A stretch of DNA of 64,000 nt from Protula sp. h YS-2021 (Eukaryota; Annelida; Polychaeta; Sabellida; Serpulidae): the NCBI GenBank assembly GCA_949752745.1, contig OX457031.1:39715502-39779501 (forward strand), given 5' to 3'. Shown here piece by piece: positions 24,115 through 35,041 of this stretch. The position numbers and the translations under genes were made by a program. The notes under the pieces are model-generated. The model did not search any database. It saw only the letters and a list, made by a program, of their open reading frames with translations, and was not told where the DNA came from. How positions within the stretch are numbered: position 1 is the stretch's first letter; the number at the start of each line of letters is the position of its first letter.

Positions 24115-25130
24115 GTCAAAGTTGTACAGCAGCTTTTGCGATATCAGTTCCTTGCAATTTTTGGCAAAGAGGTGGAAAATGACCGGATGGAAATTGACTA
24201 GTTGTCAATGTTCGGCTGGAAAGGGTCCAGTTGGGAAGTGTCTGCATACCTCTGGCTGCCTTTGTGAAGCGATAATGCTGCTGAATCGCAATTCTACTGA
24301 ATCAGAATTGATGAAACGGCTTACCCAGTATCATCTTCACTGTACTTATTATATTAAAATGTACTTGGTTGTCAGGCGACTTTATTTGTTTCAATAGGGG
24401 TCAGTTAACCGTTGGTCAGTTGACCTACCTTAATTCCAATATAAATCTTTCGAAATAGCCGAAACCAAAAAGTAATGACTTGTTGAGGAACTGTATGTTA
24501 AAACACTACAGCAAAGTTCGTAGAGGCGCAAGACAGAGATATTTCTCGAATCTAACAAGGCCATGCACGTCACATGTATTAGTTTATTGACTTAGGACGT
24601 TAGTAAAGAGAGGACCGTTTCCAAAATTTAACATTTACCTTATCTCCTATATCACTGAAACCTGAAGCATAACTTTGAATTATTAATTTAGTCGTAGAAG
24701 TAACCATCCAACACCAACTTGCGACCACCTCCTTCTGTTCGAAGAAATTCAATTTTGCTGGTTTGATGAATTCGATGGTTTTCTGTGGGTTTTTATACAC
24801 CATAGTGTGCCTAGGGTTGGTAAAACCAAGGACTTAACTATAGTTGGTCTACGAAGAAAGTTAATTGCACTGCCTCCGAAATTACAGTGTTCTCCGGATA
24901 ACCCGCACTGTTCGTCAATTGCAATTTATGTAATCAAAATGAAAATCATCTAATTGCAGTTGACTCGATGAAAGGTGAGGTAATCCTTTTAAAGAATGCA
25001 ATTAAAAGAACAAACGATAAATTATTTGCTGTAATTACATTATGAAAGGCCAGTGAACGTGCACATGAAAGGGGAGGCAAAAGTGCAATTACTAAACGCA
25101 GGTTGAAATTTTATGGAAATATTTATGTAT
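24115..25130. other. No supported feature
   Basis: The open frames at 24122-24397 (+) and 24600-24803 (-) have no recognisable domain. No TIR pair found. Confidence 0.4.
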
Positions 25131-25136
25131 ATATAA

Positions 25137-25265
25137 TTTTTTTTTTTTTTTTTTTGGGGGGGGGGGTATGCCTGGTGGGGGAATTGCCCTACGGGGGGGG
25201 GGGGGGAATTGCTCGGGGGGGGGGGGGTGGAATGAAGGAGTAGTCCGGGGGAGGGAGTTGGTTCG
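25137..25265. repeat. Poly-T then poly-G-punctuated GGAATTG repeats
   Basis: A T run of about 17 passes into a G run. Then GGGGGAATTGCCCTACGGGG, GGGGGAATTGCTCGGGG and GGAGGGAATTGTCC follow, each separated by G runs of 10 or more. It has the same phrase-plus-homopolymer texture as the TIR families, but no partner end was found. Confidence 0.6.
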
Positions 25266-25384
25266 GAGGGAATTGTCCTAGACCCGTGAAGCCTGAATAT
25301 GACGTTATTTCTGAATTCCTAAGTATAATGTCTGAAGCATGAAAAGTCTATCGGCAGTTTTTACACATGACGTGATCGAAAAAA

Positions 25385-25620
25385 TACATATCTGGGATGC
25401 GAAAGCTAAGCATGAGTAAATACATAAAGACATAAATACATATGTGTTTTCTATCAACTACTTGATTCCAGTTCATCGTTTAAAATTAAAATGCTGACCA
25501 GAACAATATGCCAAATTTAAATATGTAGCTAACAGGTAGCAAGGTTAAAAAATTTTAAAATGATTCCGCAAAATATAAATAGTCCTTCTCGGAAATTACA
25601 ATTTGCTGAACTGTACGAAA
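25385..25620 (+). repeat. Repeat R, diverged copy 3
   Basis: It shares ATTCCGCAAAATATAAA and GGAAATTACAATTTGC with the repeat at 23.7-24.1 kb. Confidence 0.45.
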
Positions 25621-25807
25621 TAAAAAATAACCAAGATAAAATGGATTTAAAGATGTTTTAGTTAAGCTGCTCAATTTCTGCAGAACACAATCAAAGATTT
25701 AATTGTTGTGAGGGTATGTTAATGTTTCCAATGGTTTAAGTATGAATAGCGTATTTAAGAGCGCATCTGCAAAACCTCTTAAGGCAATAATACCACCATG
25801 GCGAGAC

Positions 25808-26611
25808 GGGTGTGGGATATTTGACCAACCGAAATTTGACCAACCGACATTTAACCAACCGAAATTTGACCAACCGCAATTTGACCAATCTCTTAATGAA
25901 AAAACGGACATTTGACCAACTTCATAATTTATTCTTTTTTCGTATCACTTATCAGTAAAACATTAGCAATCACAAATGTTCCGAATAAAGCAACATTTAA
26001 ACAGTTATAACACTGCAAGTAAAAGTACTGTGCAAAACTACCGGGATGGTAGTAATCTCATATCCTCTCAAAACTTCACACACAACTATCGCTGTCCAAA
26101 TAGAACGCAGTGTCCAATCCCTCTCAAAAATTCCTGCAGGGTTTTGCGCTCCTGCAGCAGAACTTGCGTGCTTTTTTTTTTTTTTTGGAATCTTGTTGAA
26201 ATAGCGGACAAATTTTGTTAAATCTGTGGTTGAGAAATTCCGGTATTTATACTAAAACCACGTAAAAACACGTACCTGAGAAGACACAAAAGCTTCCACT
26301 AGGTCTGGGTTTGTTTGTATAACGCCTTGTATAACGCCGGATTACGGAGATTAACGGGGCACGAGGAACTCAACCTTATGACACTCAATGACAGACAGGG
26401 GATTAGCACAACTTCTCTTTGATGCGAATGAGCACTTCTTTGAAATTACTTTTTCTTACGAAACCGCGAACTCCGCGAACTCCTGTAGCTTATGTATATC
26501 TAAAACTGAAAGTTGGTCAAATGTCATTTTTTTCCATTAAACGGTTGGTCAAATTGCAGTTGGTCAAATTTCTGCTGGTCAAATTGCGTTTGGTCAACTT
26601 GTGTGTACCCC
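25808..26611. mobile_element. Family H TIR element with 8-bp TSD
   Basis: A perfect 8-bp direct repeat, GGCGAGAC, flanks the element at 25800-25807 and 26612-26619. The left end, GGGTGTGGGATATTTGACC, and the complement of the right end, GGGGTACACACAAGTTGACC, are inverted repeats. The phrase AAATTTGACCAACCG is repeated about five times in tandem inside the left end, and about four times, inverted, inside the right. The 0.6-kb core has no convincing coding region. An 8-bp target duplication is typical of hAT-like elements, but the family is otherwise unrecognised. Confidence 0.85.
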
Positions 26612-26629
26612 GGCGAGACCACTTTCAGT

Positions 26630-26750
26630 TGGTAAACGGTCATCTGCGGTCATCAAATTGCAGGAGGGGGGGCAGTCGACCGGGTTGCAAAAAAGGGGGG
26701 CAGATGACAGGGGGGGGGGGCAGTTGACCGGGGGCAGATGACCGTGATTC
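26630..26750. mobile_element. Family Q mini-element with 8-bp TSD
   Basis: The direct repeat CTTTCAGT (26622-26629 and 26751-26758) flanks a 121-bp element. It starts TGGTAAACGGTCATCTGC and ends with the complement of GAATCACGGTCATCTGCC. Inside are GGGGGGCAGATGAC-type phrases separated by G runs. The ends match those of families G and P (TGGTA...GATTC). It lies two bases beyond the TSD of element H. Confidence 0.75.
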
Positions 26751-26844
26751 CTTTCAGTTACTTTCATAAGTGATCTTGATTTCGGGGTTCTGCCACATGT
26801 GATATTTAAAAAAAAAGAAAATAAACCTTAATATAACCCCCCCC

Positions 26845-26854
26845 CCCCTACCTG
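26845..26854. repeat. Isolated poly-C run
   Basis: A run of about 10 C follows AATATAA. No flanking phrase repeats seen. Confidence 0.5.
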
Positions 26855-27160
26855 CACTGAAAGTTTAGTCTCAATCATCGTCTGTCTATACCCAACTCGC
26901 CTGTCCCCTCGAAATCGAATTGCATGCCATCCAAAATAATTTTAAAAAATTTGTCCTAATGCCACAAAGCCCCCAATAGTTTCTGCAAATTAACAAAATA
27001 CAAATACGGGGCACTTGTTCGTCTGTTCGATGGCAGCTGTTTTAGTTGGCCAAAAAATGCGGTGCAGCTGTCTACCACTGCCTAAGGTAGTCGCCTGAGG
27101 TTAGGGGCATGGGTTATCATTTGAACTGCATTCTTTTGTGTATTGTTGAACTGGTATTAA

Positions 27161-27163
<3 letters not shown>

Positions 27164-27200
<37 letters not shown>

Positions 27201-27273
27201 GAAAGAGAAAGAGAGGGGGAAGAGAGAGAGGATGGAGGGAGGGAGGGAGGGAGGGTGAGACAGAAAGAGAGAA

Positions 27274-27365
<92 letters not shown>
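27164..27365. repeat. GA, then TA, then GA microsatellite
   Basis: About 17 GA units are followed by an impure GA/GGGA stretch, then about 28 TA units, then about 18 GA units. The 114-residue Leu/Ser/Tyr frame across it is a translation of the repeat. Confidence 0.95.
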
Positions 27366-27368
<3 letters not shown>

Positions 27369-27479
27369 AAGAGGTACTACAGAGTGATATAGGGAGGCAC
27401 CCAGAACAGAGAAGAGAATGAACAAGTGGGCGGGGTTTTGAAGCAAGGCAGCTTGAAACATCCTTTCATATACATCGGT

Positions 27480-29260
27480 AACTAACCACAGAGAGTGTGC
27501 GACTCTTCAGAATTCAGTTGTACCTTTGATGAGGGGTCATCCATGAAGTACGAGGGTGGGTGGGGGAGGGGGAGAGACCTGGCACTTCTGGGCATGTGAA
27601 GGGGTGACGTTACAAAATTGTGAATACGGGGGTGGCGAGGCGTCGGTTAAAAAAATCTGTAATTTTGGCGTAAGTACTGTATAGGTGGCCCTTTAGCAGA
27701 CCTTATTTCTCCGGAGATCTTTCTCTTGGTGTCTGAGAAGTTTTGTTGGTGTTGGAGACTCTTCATTCTCTATTTCATTTCCAGTGGAGCTTTAATTTTC
27801 ACTGAACCAATTCGAATTCACACCGCAATTGAAAGCCAAGAACAAGATAATTAGGCAGCTTTGGTCTTTCTGTATTTAACCCTTTATTGTGGGAATATGG
27901 CCCAGAAGCCCACGGCGCAATTTCGCGAACAAATTAAGCAAAAAAGAACTTTTCCCCAAGCCTGTGTTATAAAGAATTTTTAGAAATACGCCTGTTATTA
28001 ACTGTATCTCATTTGCTTAAGTACTTATATAATCGCTATTATAAACAGTTCGGTAAAGGGTCCTTTTTGAATTCCTTATTTAAACTTTTTCCACAAGTAT
28101 TGCATATTTCAACACTAGAAAAACAGAAGTAGGGCTTAGAGCGCAATCTTAGTGTGAAATACGCATTCATATTTTGCATGATAGTTTTGACATTTGTACT
28201 GCCTGAACCTTTCAGTAAAACACGCCACAGTTGGTAACTATTCTCTTTTTTCTTTTCAACCGCATATTTTCGTTACAGATATTTCGTCTTATGTTATTCT
28301 TATGCTGGGAAACCTGAATGCCACAGTTCATAAGGGGTCAAAGTTAGGTTTCATAAAATCTAACTACCACCTTTAAGCATTATCGCAAGCTTGCATATAG
28401 AATTTGTTCCCGTTATTCCGCGTTCATGATAAGGTTGTATCTTAATGAATAACCCCAATGAAAGAATATACCTCATAAATTATCCATAATTATTAAGCGA
28501 TGTAAAAAGAAAAAAAAGAAAAGAAACCTAGCAACGGTCCTAAACTATGTGTTTACACTTTGCCCGATGTCACAGTCACTCTTGGAACTTACTGTAAATT
28601 ATTCTTACTTATTACTAATTTTTTTAAAGTAGGACGGAAGAGATCAAGATGAAATCAAGCCGGAAACAAGAGCAGAGGCGGAATCAAGCAATCATATTAT
28701 AGGCTCAAGACAGTTCTGTCGCTCTCAGGTAACATCTCTCTGGGATAATATTTCTCTGTAATTTTATGATCGGCTATAGTCATTTAGGCAGCTGCTTCGA
28801 TTGTTTGGTAAAAAGTACACATGCGAGAACAGTGAGGGCATGTGGATTTGCCATAACAACGGAATGTCGCATGAGGCCTTAGCGTTGGTGTCGCGACAGA
28901 AGTTTCCCTGCTGAAAGTTGGCGCATGATAATGTTGTTTGACAGAAGGTTTCCAGAATGCAACATACCACAGTCACTCTGCTGATCCAATCTTTCTTGTA
29001 TTATAAAAAGTACAAAAAGAAAGCATCGTATAGAGCACAGCCTCCGGACAAAAGAATGCATTAAACGGCAATCATCGCAGAAACAACTGGTAGTTTTTGT
29101 GTTTTTTTGTTTGTTTTCTTATTTTTTTCATTGCTATAATGTTGTCGAAATTGAGGGTATAATCCAAGATGGTGGCTTGAAACTGGTAATGGTGAAAATA
29201 AAAATAACGTGCACCTATCCACAGTGATAGACCATCCAGATATCATAGGAAATGGATTTT
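27480..29260. other. AT-rich DNA, no supported feature
   Basis: No motif-bearing frame, TIR pair or RNA gene was recognised. A G-rich stretch at 27555-27575 is the only compositional oddity. Confidence 0.45.
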
Positions 29261-29264
29261 CAGG

Positions 29265-29400
29265 GTGGGAGTAACAGCCGGGGAGGGACAGGCGGCCAGA
29301 CAGAGGGCTAGACAGACGAACAGATAGGCAGACAGACGGATAACAGCCAAAGCTATATTCCCCCTCAAGGGCTTAAAGCCCCGGCTGGGGGCTTCAAAAA
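29265..29400. repeat. GACAGACGG-rich tail with hairpin
   Basis: The segment contains AGACAGACGAACAGATAGGC, then CAGACAGACGGATAACAGCC, then a CCCCCTCAAGGGC/GCCCCGGCTGGGGGC hairpin-like end. A similar arrangement (GGACGGACAGACGGACAC, then TCTCCCTTAGGGGGAAACAT) lies at 34400-34485. This looks like the end of a dispersed repeat family. Class unknown. Confidence 0.5.
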
Positions 29401-29667
29401 ATATTGACTAGGGAAATCAGATACATAATGCAGTGTATATCAATGCTTGATGTTTTGTATTATTAATCACAGATCATTTTTAAATGATAAGTACAAAAAT
29501 CCCTTGCTGCATGTCGAAATATAATTTTGCAATGTGATTTTATTAGTCTTTCAAAGAGCCGTTCTCAATATGATTTTTGGTATCTCACATGGTTTTAATA
29601 GAACTTTTTGAAAGAAAATAATTTCAGTATTTCTTTTTGCAGAAATCAGCAAAGGACGGTAGAAAAA

Positions 29668-29776
29668 AGGTTAGCTCAGCTGTGTAGAGCGTTGGTCTGG
29701 TAATCCCAAGGTCTGGGTTCGAGTCCAGCTCAGGGCGATAAACAGGATATTGACGTTCGATCCATTTGTCTTAGCC
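29668..29776 (+). mobile_element. tRNA-derived SINE, interrupted by element G
   Basis: The A box TTAGCTCAGCTGTGTAGAGC and the B box GGGTTCGAGTCC are at tRNA spacing. The anticodon loop reads CTGGTAA, so the head resembles tRNA-Thr (GGT). The head then runs into GACGTTCGATCCATTTG and GTCTTAGC, the body of the SINE at 8.83 kb. At GTCTTAGC it is broken by element G, and SINE sequence resumes beyond 30861. It is not a functional tRNA. Confidence 0.7.
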
Positions 29777-29778
29777 GG

Positions 29779-30166
29779 TGTAACAGGCTATCTCACCCCC
29801 TGTACAGCCCCCACCCCACCGCGGAGGCGGGGGAGCTATACTAGGCTATCTGCCCCCTCCCAGTATATGTAGCCTCCTCCTACTTTATTGACTAAATTCA
29901 ACATAATTCAAACAAAATATAAAAAGGCATCCTTGATCAGAAAGTTCTTTATTTTTCTCTTAATATCCTTTTTAGCATTATAGAGAGCCCAGGTGATCGC
30001 TATGATTATCATAAATATTATCCACATGATTCAAGAAGCGCTTTGTTATGTTCAACTTCATCTTCCTTTTAGAAGGTGATAACAATAGGGGCCAAAAATA
30101 CCAGGTGGGGGATAGCCTAGTCTATCTCCCCCCTCCCCCCCCCCGGGGGCAAGATATATTGCTACA
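29779..30166. mobile_element. Family F TIR element, copy 1 (nested in G)
   Basis: It begins TGTAACAGGCTATCTCACC after CCGG and ends GATATATTGCTACA before CTGG. Phrases of the type GATAGCCTAGTCTATC and GCTATACTAGGCTATC occur at both ends, with C runs. The core (CTACTTTATTGACTAAATTC onward) recurs at 55.2-55.4 kb. It sits exactly across the junction between G's target duplication and G's first bases. Confidence 0.75.
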
Positions 30167-30860
30167 CTGGTATCCGCCCAAAATGTCTCTGGCCATAATT
30201 TCTCCGAAAAGTGTGAGGGGCGGGGGGTCAGAATGTCTCCATCTAAAATGTCTCTATATATAAGGGGGAAGGGTCAAAATGTCTCCGCCCAGAATTTATT
30301 CTCCGGTAATAGTGGCCTCCATATAGCATTACTTTTTATCCAGTACACAACACCCCCATCCCTCAGTTACTGCTTCCAAATATCTCTATATGCATAATGT
30401 ATTGTGTTTCCAATTTGAATGATGACATTTTCTCCATGCTTATACAACACCGGATTTACTCACGGATTAGTAAAAATTCACTTCAGTATTCACTCTGATA
30501 ACATTCGGCGCGTTTTCGGATTTTCCCGATTACCAGGGAACAAATTGCAATGACTGACTCAAAGGTGTGGATTCATATAATTATCATTTGTTTAGATTAG
30601 TTGTTATTACCGGAACATAAATTGCAATAAAGCAATAAGGTTTTTAATTGCAATCAATAGCTTACCATTTACCATTGCTTGGTATGCTACAGTTTACAAT
30701 CGATTGCAGTAGTTTATCCACTTTCATTTCTGGAAACATTCTAGGCGAAGACATTTTGACCCCCCCCCTTACACATAGAGACATTTTGGGCGGAGATATT
30801 CTGACCCCCCCCCTTACATTCTATGGGGCATTATGGCCGGAGACATTTTGACCCGGATTC
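30167..30860. mobile_element. Family G TIR element with 8-bp TSD
   Basis: The left end (CTGGTATCCGCCCAAAATG) and the complement of the right end (GAATCCGGGTCAAAATG) match as inverted repeats. The phrase GGAGACATTTTGACCC is repeated at the right and inverted at the left, with C/G runs. GTCTTAGC occurs left of the nested element F (29768-29775) and right of G (30861-30868), which gives an 8-bp target duplication once F is removed. The core is AT-rich with no coding motif. Confidence 0.75.
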
Positions 30861-30869
30861 GTCTTAGCC

Positions 30870-33000
30870 AAGCAAATGCATTGTGTTAGATGACCTGTCG
30901 CGGACTCCAAAGTCAACGCTCACGGGTCATCATCACTCGTCATCACTGCAAAAAGTAGAAAAATAGGTAAGTGACGCAATTTCCTTTTGAGTTCTTTTAT
31001 TGATGTAACAAGTATCGGTGTGACCTTCTGTAGGAAAATTCCATAAGATTACGACACCAAGGTGTCACCCCATATCATGAATCTTTTAGTTAGTACACTA
31101 TGAACACAAAATACTTACTCTATCACGAAATGGCATATACTCCTCAATGAAAGCAGAAGTAAAGTTGCTGGAAGAGCAAAATTTTTCGGTCTGGTCTTTT
31201 TAGTGCTTTTCTTTCTTATCTTTTCATTTCTCGAACAAAGCCATAAAGTACAGTGGAACTTCTCATATTCGAATAGCCAGTAGAAAAAGGAAAACTACGA
31301 TTGATGTTCGAATGAGACGATTAATGAAGTGTTGTTAGATTTCGATGCATTGTGCTTATTGTATCTGTTAATTGCAATTCGATGACTATGGCAACCGCAC
31401 AGCTTTTCAAAACCATCTCCTACTACAATCCATCACTTCATGGATTAATGCATCTTCAAAATCGAGTTTTAAGATCGAGCAATTCATGCAAGAACAATCA
31501 AATCATTCGCTGATGAGTACTCGACTTAATTGCTGAAGAAATTTGCTATAAATATAGCGAAATCCCCACTGCTATAATTTATTATTTCAATTTTTTTCTT
31601 TCCTAGTTGACGAATCAGTTAAAAAGATGTCACCCACAATTTGACAAATCAATAACAAAGATATCGCCCACAAATATAAATTTCGATGTCGCATACATCA
31701 ATGTCGGCTGAATGTTCCGCTTCATGTTGGGATACCATTATCACAGCATTATTAGGCCTTTAATGTCCGATAACTGTGATTTTGTAGCTTTTTGCAAGAA
31801 CGGAGTGTTTTACAAAGACCTTGGTCAACCAATACTTTGTGTCTATTCCACATCAAGCTGGAACAAATTTATGCAATAATTGATCAGAGGATAACAGCAA
31901 ACATTATATAGTATCAGCTCTAAGTTTGTTGCTTTAAGCTGATTGCAATTCTTCGACAATGCAAAACAGGCTACTGAACTTATCGTAAGTCTATAAATAC
32001 CTTTTTTCTGCCAGATATTGATTAATTGCAGTTGTATTTTGAGCAACAATGTTTTGTTGTAACGAGATAACCAAAACTAAAAGAACGTTTTACTTATTGG
32101 GCTGGTTGATGAATATGGCCTTGGAAAACCTCGTCCTTTTCCAAAAAGACACATCGAATTATCCTCAAACATTTTGGAATAATTCCTGCAAATACTCTTG
32201 AAAATAAAACAAAAAAACTGCCAATTGAGCTCACACGTGGTAAGTATTGTGCTGAGCGTTAACATGCTATATTTAATGAAGTGATATCAAAGTGACATGG
32301 GTTATGCTTCAGAAGGGTCCTACTTCACAAAGACTATGTTTCAAAAGGAATGGCAGCAATAGTATATACAGCAAAATGGCGACACATTACAATGTTTGCA
32401 CAAGGCAAAACTTTGAATATAGACTTGCAAAGGACTACCTCTCAGTGTGGCTACACGGGAGAAAAATCTTCTCCTGTTTATAACATGTTTATCTTTATAT
32501 GAGGCAAATTGTAACTTAAACTACAATTTAAACTAAACTAAAATTAATCGAAGCTACTAATCCACCTGTGCGAATTTTAAAAACTCTATCTCTACTTTTC
32601 AATTCATAATAATACAGGTTCAATTGCCTGGACATTTCATCGACCATTTTTATGCTGTTCCCATTCAATCGCCATATTAAGCAATCAACTTGTAGCTTTG
32701 ATTTATTGAAAATAAATCATAACAATCAGATCAAGTCTTTTACTATAGAGTGAGACAAAGCCAATTAACTACCTTATCGTGGTTTATGGTCAGTTATGGT
32801 CTTCTAATTGCATGGTTCAATGACAGAAATTAACAATTAATCGTAAACATACGACACTTTTAATTACTACACTGACAAGCGGTTAATTATGCATATGACC
32901 AAAAGATATGGTTTTCATATTGGTTCAGATATTGTTCGCTGAACAAACGAACAATACGTAAATTGGGCCGGAATTGGTGTTAAATTTATTTAAACTCTAT
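30870..33000. other. No supported feature
   Basis: AT-rich sequence with short frames only (31843-32265 minus, 32292-32483 plus). No domain recognised. Confidence 0.45.
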
Positions 33001-33015
33001 GCTTTTTTTCAGTTG

Positions 33016-33177
33016 TATAAATCCCGCAGTTCGCTGCTGGACTATACGTACATTGCAACCGAGCAACAGATTTCAAGCAGATGAATTTCTTATTGGTGTT
33101 AATGCCATAACAAGTTTTAAGACAAATCTATACAGAACAAATCATACAAACGAAGCAACAGCGATATAAAGAACAAG
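33016..33177 (+). promoter_or_regulatory. Candidate TATA promoter with spliced leader exon
   Basis: TATAAAT at 33016-33022 is followed by a GC-richer stretch (CCCGCAGTTCGCTGCTGG), where a start site would fall near 33045-33052. A consensus-like splice donor, CAAG then GTAATT, is at 33177/33178. The only ATG in the would-be exon (33081) gives MNFLLVLMP and then a stop. A 5'-noncoding first exon is therefore more likely than a coding one. No downstream exon was recognised. This is pattern evidence only. Confidence 0.25.
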
Positions 33178-33984
33178 GTAATTTTTTTCTCCCGTGTAGA
33201 CGATATGACGCGAAGTTCTTTTGCTGTCGGTATTTTTTCTTTGTAGACGTTCGGTGCTTTCTGAGTATTGTTTACGAACAAAATGCTAATAGAGGCATGT
33301 CTTTGGTGTCTTTAATGGCAGAATTTACCTATACCCATGTTTTGGAATTGATTTGATTTCCAACCAATGGTCACTAACCAGAGTATAAACTACAAAGAGA
33401 GAAATCCTAATACACCAGAACTTCGTAAGCAAGAAGATCTTTGGGACCGGTCAAAGCCATCTTAATTCTGGGTGGTCTTACATCGGTCGCTGTCTATAGT
33501 GAGAGTGAATGGAAAAGTGTCTTGTCAAAAGTAGTATTACTTCCGGGGTTATTTATATTTCGGGTCTTGGGACATTTATTACCTTTGATACTTTGTACCT
33601 TGCCATTTTGTACCTTCTCGAAAGACGTTTTGTACCATTTTTGGGACACTTTGTACCTTCGCGAAAGACGTTTTATACCTTGTCTGCCACTTTGTACCTT
33701 TCTTAAACCATTTTGTACCCTCTTTAAGATGAGAAAAATAACAACCGTGATTAATTTTACATATTTTATTGCCAATTTGCACGCTTCTTTACAATACAAT
33801 ACATGTTTGTTTTTGCTGTCGCGCAATGTGTAATCAGCAAAATAACAACGGAATTTTCTGATTGTCACCGATGACAGTCTAGTTGTAGCTACCACTAAGT
33901 CTAAGCCGATTATTTTATCCACATTAACCTCGAATTATCCGTTGCGGTGAAATCGAACAAACTGTTTCGGAGATATCGCAACAA

Positions 33985-34340
33985 TATGGCCAAAAAACTT
34001 AAATAATTAAAAATTTAAAAAATCGCCAAAAACACATCTTCAACGAAAATAAAGAAAAACTTCGCAGTAAACATTTGCACTATATGTGAGTTCTTCTTGC
34101 CACGTATGAACCTAATCCAACAAAAAAGTTTAAAATCAAAAATTTAAAAATTCGTCAAAAATACATTTTCAACAGAAATGAAGAAAACCTTTGCAGTATA
34201 CATTTATGCTGTATGTGTGTTCTTCTTGCGACGTCTGAGCCTTAACTGTTTTGGAGATATAGCCTGCCAAAGTGAAAAAAATGCACGAACCCCCCCCCCC
34301 ATGTTAAAAAATTTGCCAAAATAGAATTGTTGAAGGAACG
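33985..34340 (+). repeat. ~135-bp direct repeat inside element N
   Basis: TTTAAAAAATCGCCAAAAAC to CCACGTATGAACC (33990-34112) repeats with changes as TTTAAAAATTCGTCAAAAAT to CGACGTCTGAGCC (34140-34241). A third partial start, TTAAAAAATTTGCC, is at 34303 after a poly-C run. Confidence 0.6.
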
Positions 34341-34394
34341 AAAAAACGCATGTATGTATGTAGGAGAAAAATCGACTCCTTAATCTCATAAGAA

Positions 34395-34490
34395 CTCACT
34401 GCGGACAGACAGACGGACGGATGCCAGGACGGACAGACGGACACACCAAATGCTATATATGTCTCCCTTAGGGGGAAACATATAACTAGC
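34395..34490. repeat. GACAGACGG-rich tail with hairpin, copy 2
   Basis: CGGACAGACAGACGGACGGA and GGACGGACAGACGGACAC are followed by CAAATGCTATATATG and a TCTCCCTTAGGGGGA stem. It is a relative of the copy at 29.27-29.40 kb. Confidence 0.5.
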
Positions 34491-35041
34491 AAAGAATCGC
34501 AGCTGTATTTATACTGATTTTAGAAGACTGGTGCTGAGAGTCCAGCCAATTACAGCGATTTTGCAGAGTAACCCCTGAGTAGATTCACTCAGTCTGGTTG
34601 AGTTATTCCAGAGAAAATCTGGTCGAAATGATTGCATTTAATATACTCCCAAAGCTGATCAATTCTGTCCCATTCACTGAGTAACTCTATAACATAAACT
34701 CAAGTAATGCAATTAACACTGTTAAGAAAAGTTTCTCGGGATAATTGCAATCACGGTAAAGCCACTTTGCGGAATGGCCCCCAAAACTATCCTACAGGTT
34801 ATTGCAATTAATAAATAAACATATTTTCACCGAAACGAAGGTCAGGTAGAGCAGGCGGTATTTCATTTTTTGTTTTAACTGAGTAAAAAAGGTATAAAAT
34901 GGTAAGGTATAAAGTGGCAGAAAAGGTCTTTCGCGGAGATACAAAGTGTCCCAGAATCTGAGGTACAAAGTGTCCAAAAAGGTACAAAATGACAGAGGTA
35001 CAAAGTGACAAAGGTACAAAATGTCCCAACCCCATATTTCG

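Larger units (their letters stand above)
33563..35033. mobile_element. Family N TIR element with 8-bp TSD
   Basis: ATATTTCG is repeated exactly at 33555-33562 and 35034-35041. The left end, GGTCTTGGGACATTTATTACC without its last base, and the complement of the right end, GGGGTTGGGACATTTTGTAC, are inverted repeats. The phrase pair CACTTTGTACC and CATTTTGTACCTT is repeated many times inside both ends, with GCGAAAGACG-type spacers. The interior (34000-34490) contains a ~135-bp direct repeat and a GACAGACGG-rich piece. The long frames at both ends are only translations of the phrases. Confidence 0.85.

Noticed and set aside
27117..27461. A 114-codon Leu/Ser/Tyr-rich frame
   Set aside because: Translation of GA and TA microsatellites.
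33441..33922. Frames of 130 and 142 codons on opposite strands
   Set aside because: They lie over the repeated TTTGTACC phrases of element N. The mirrored pair at the other end of N (34792-35070) shows the same artefact.
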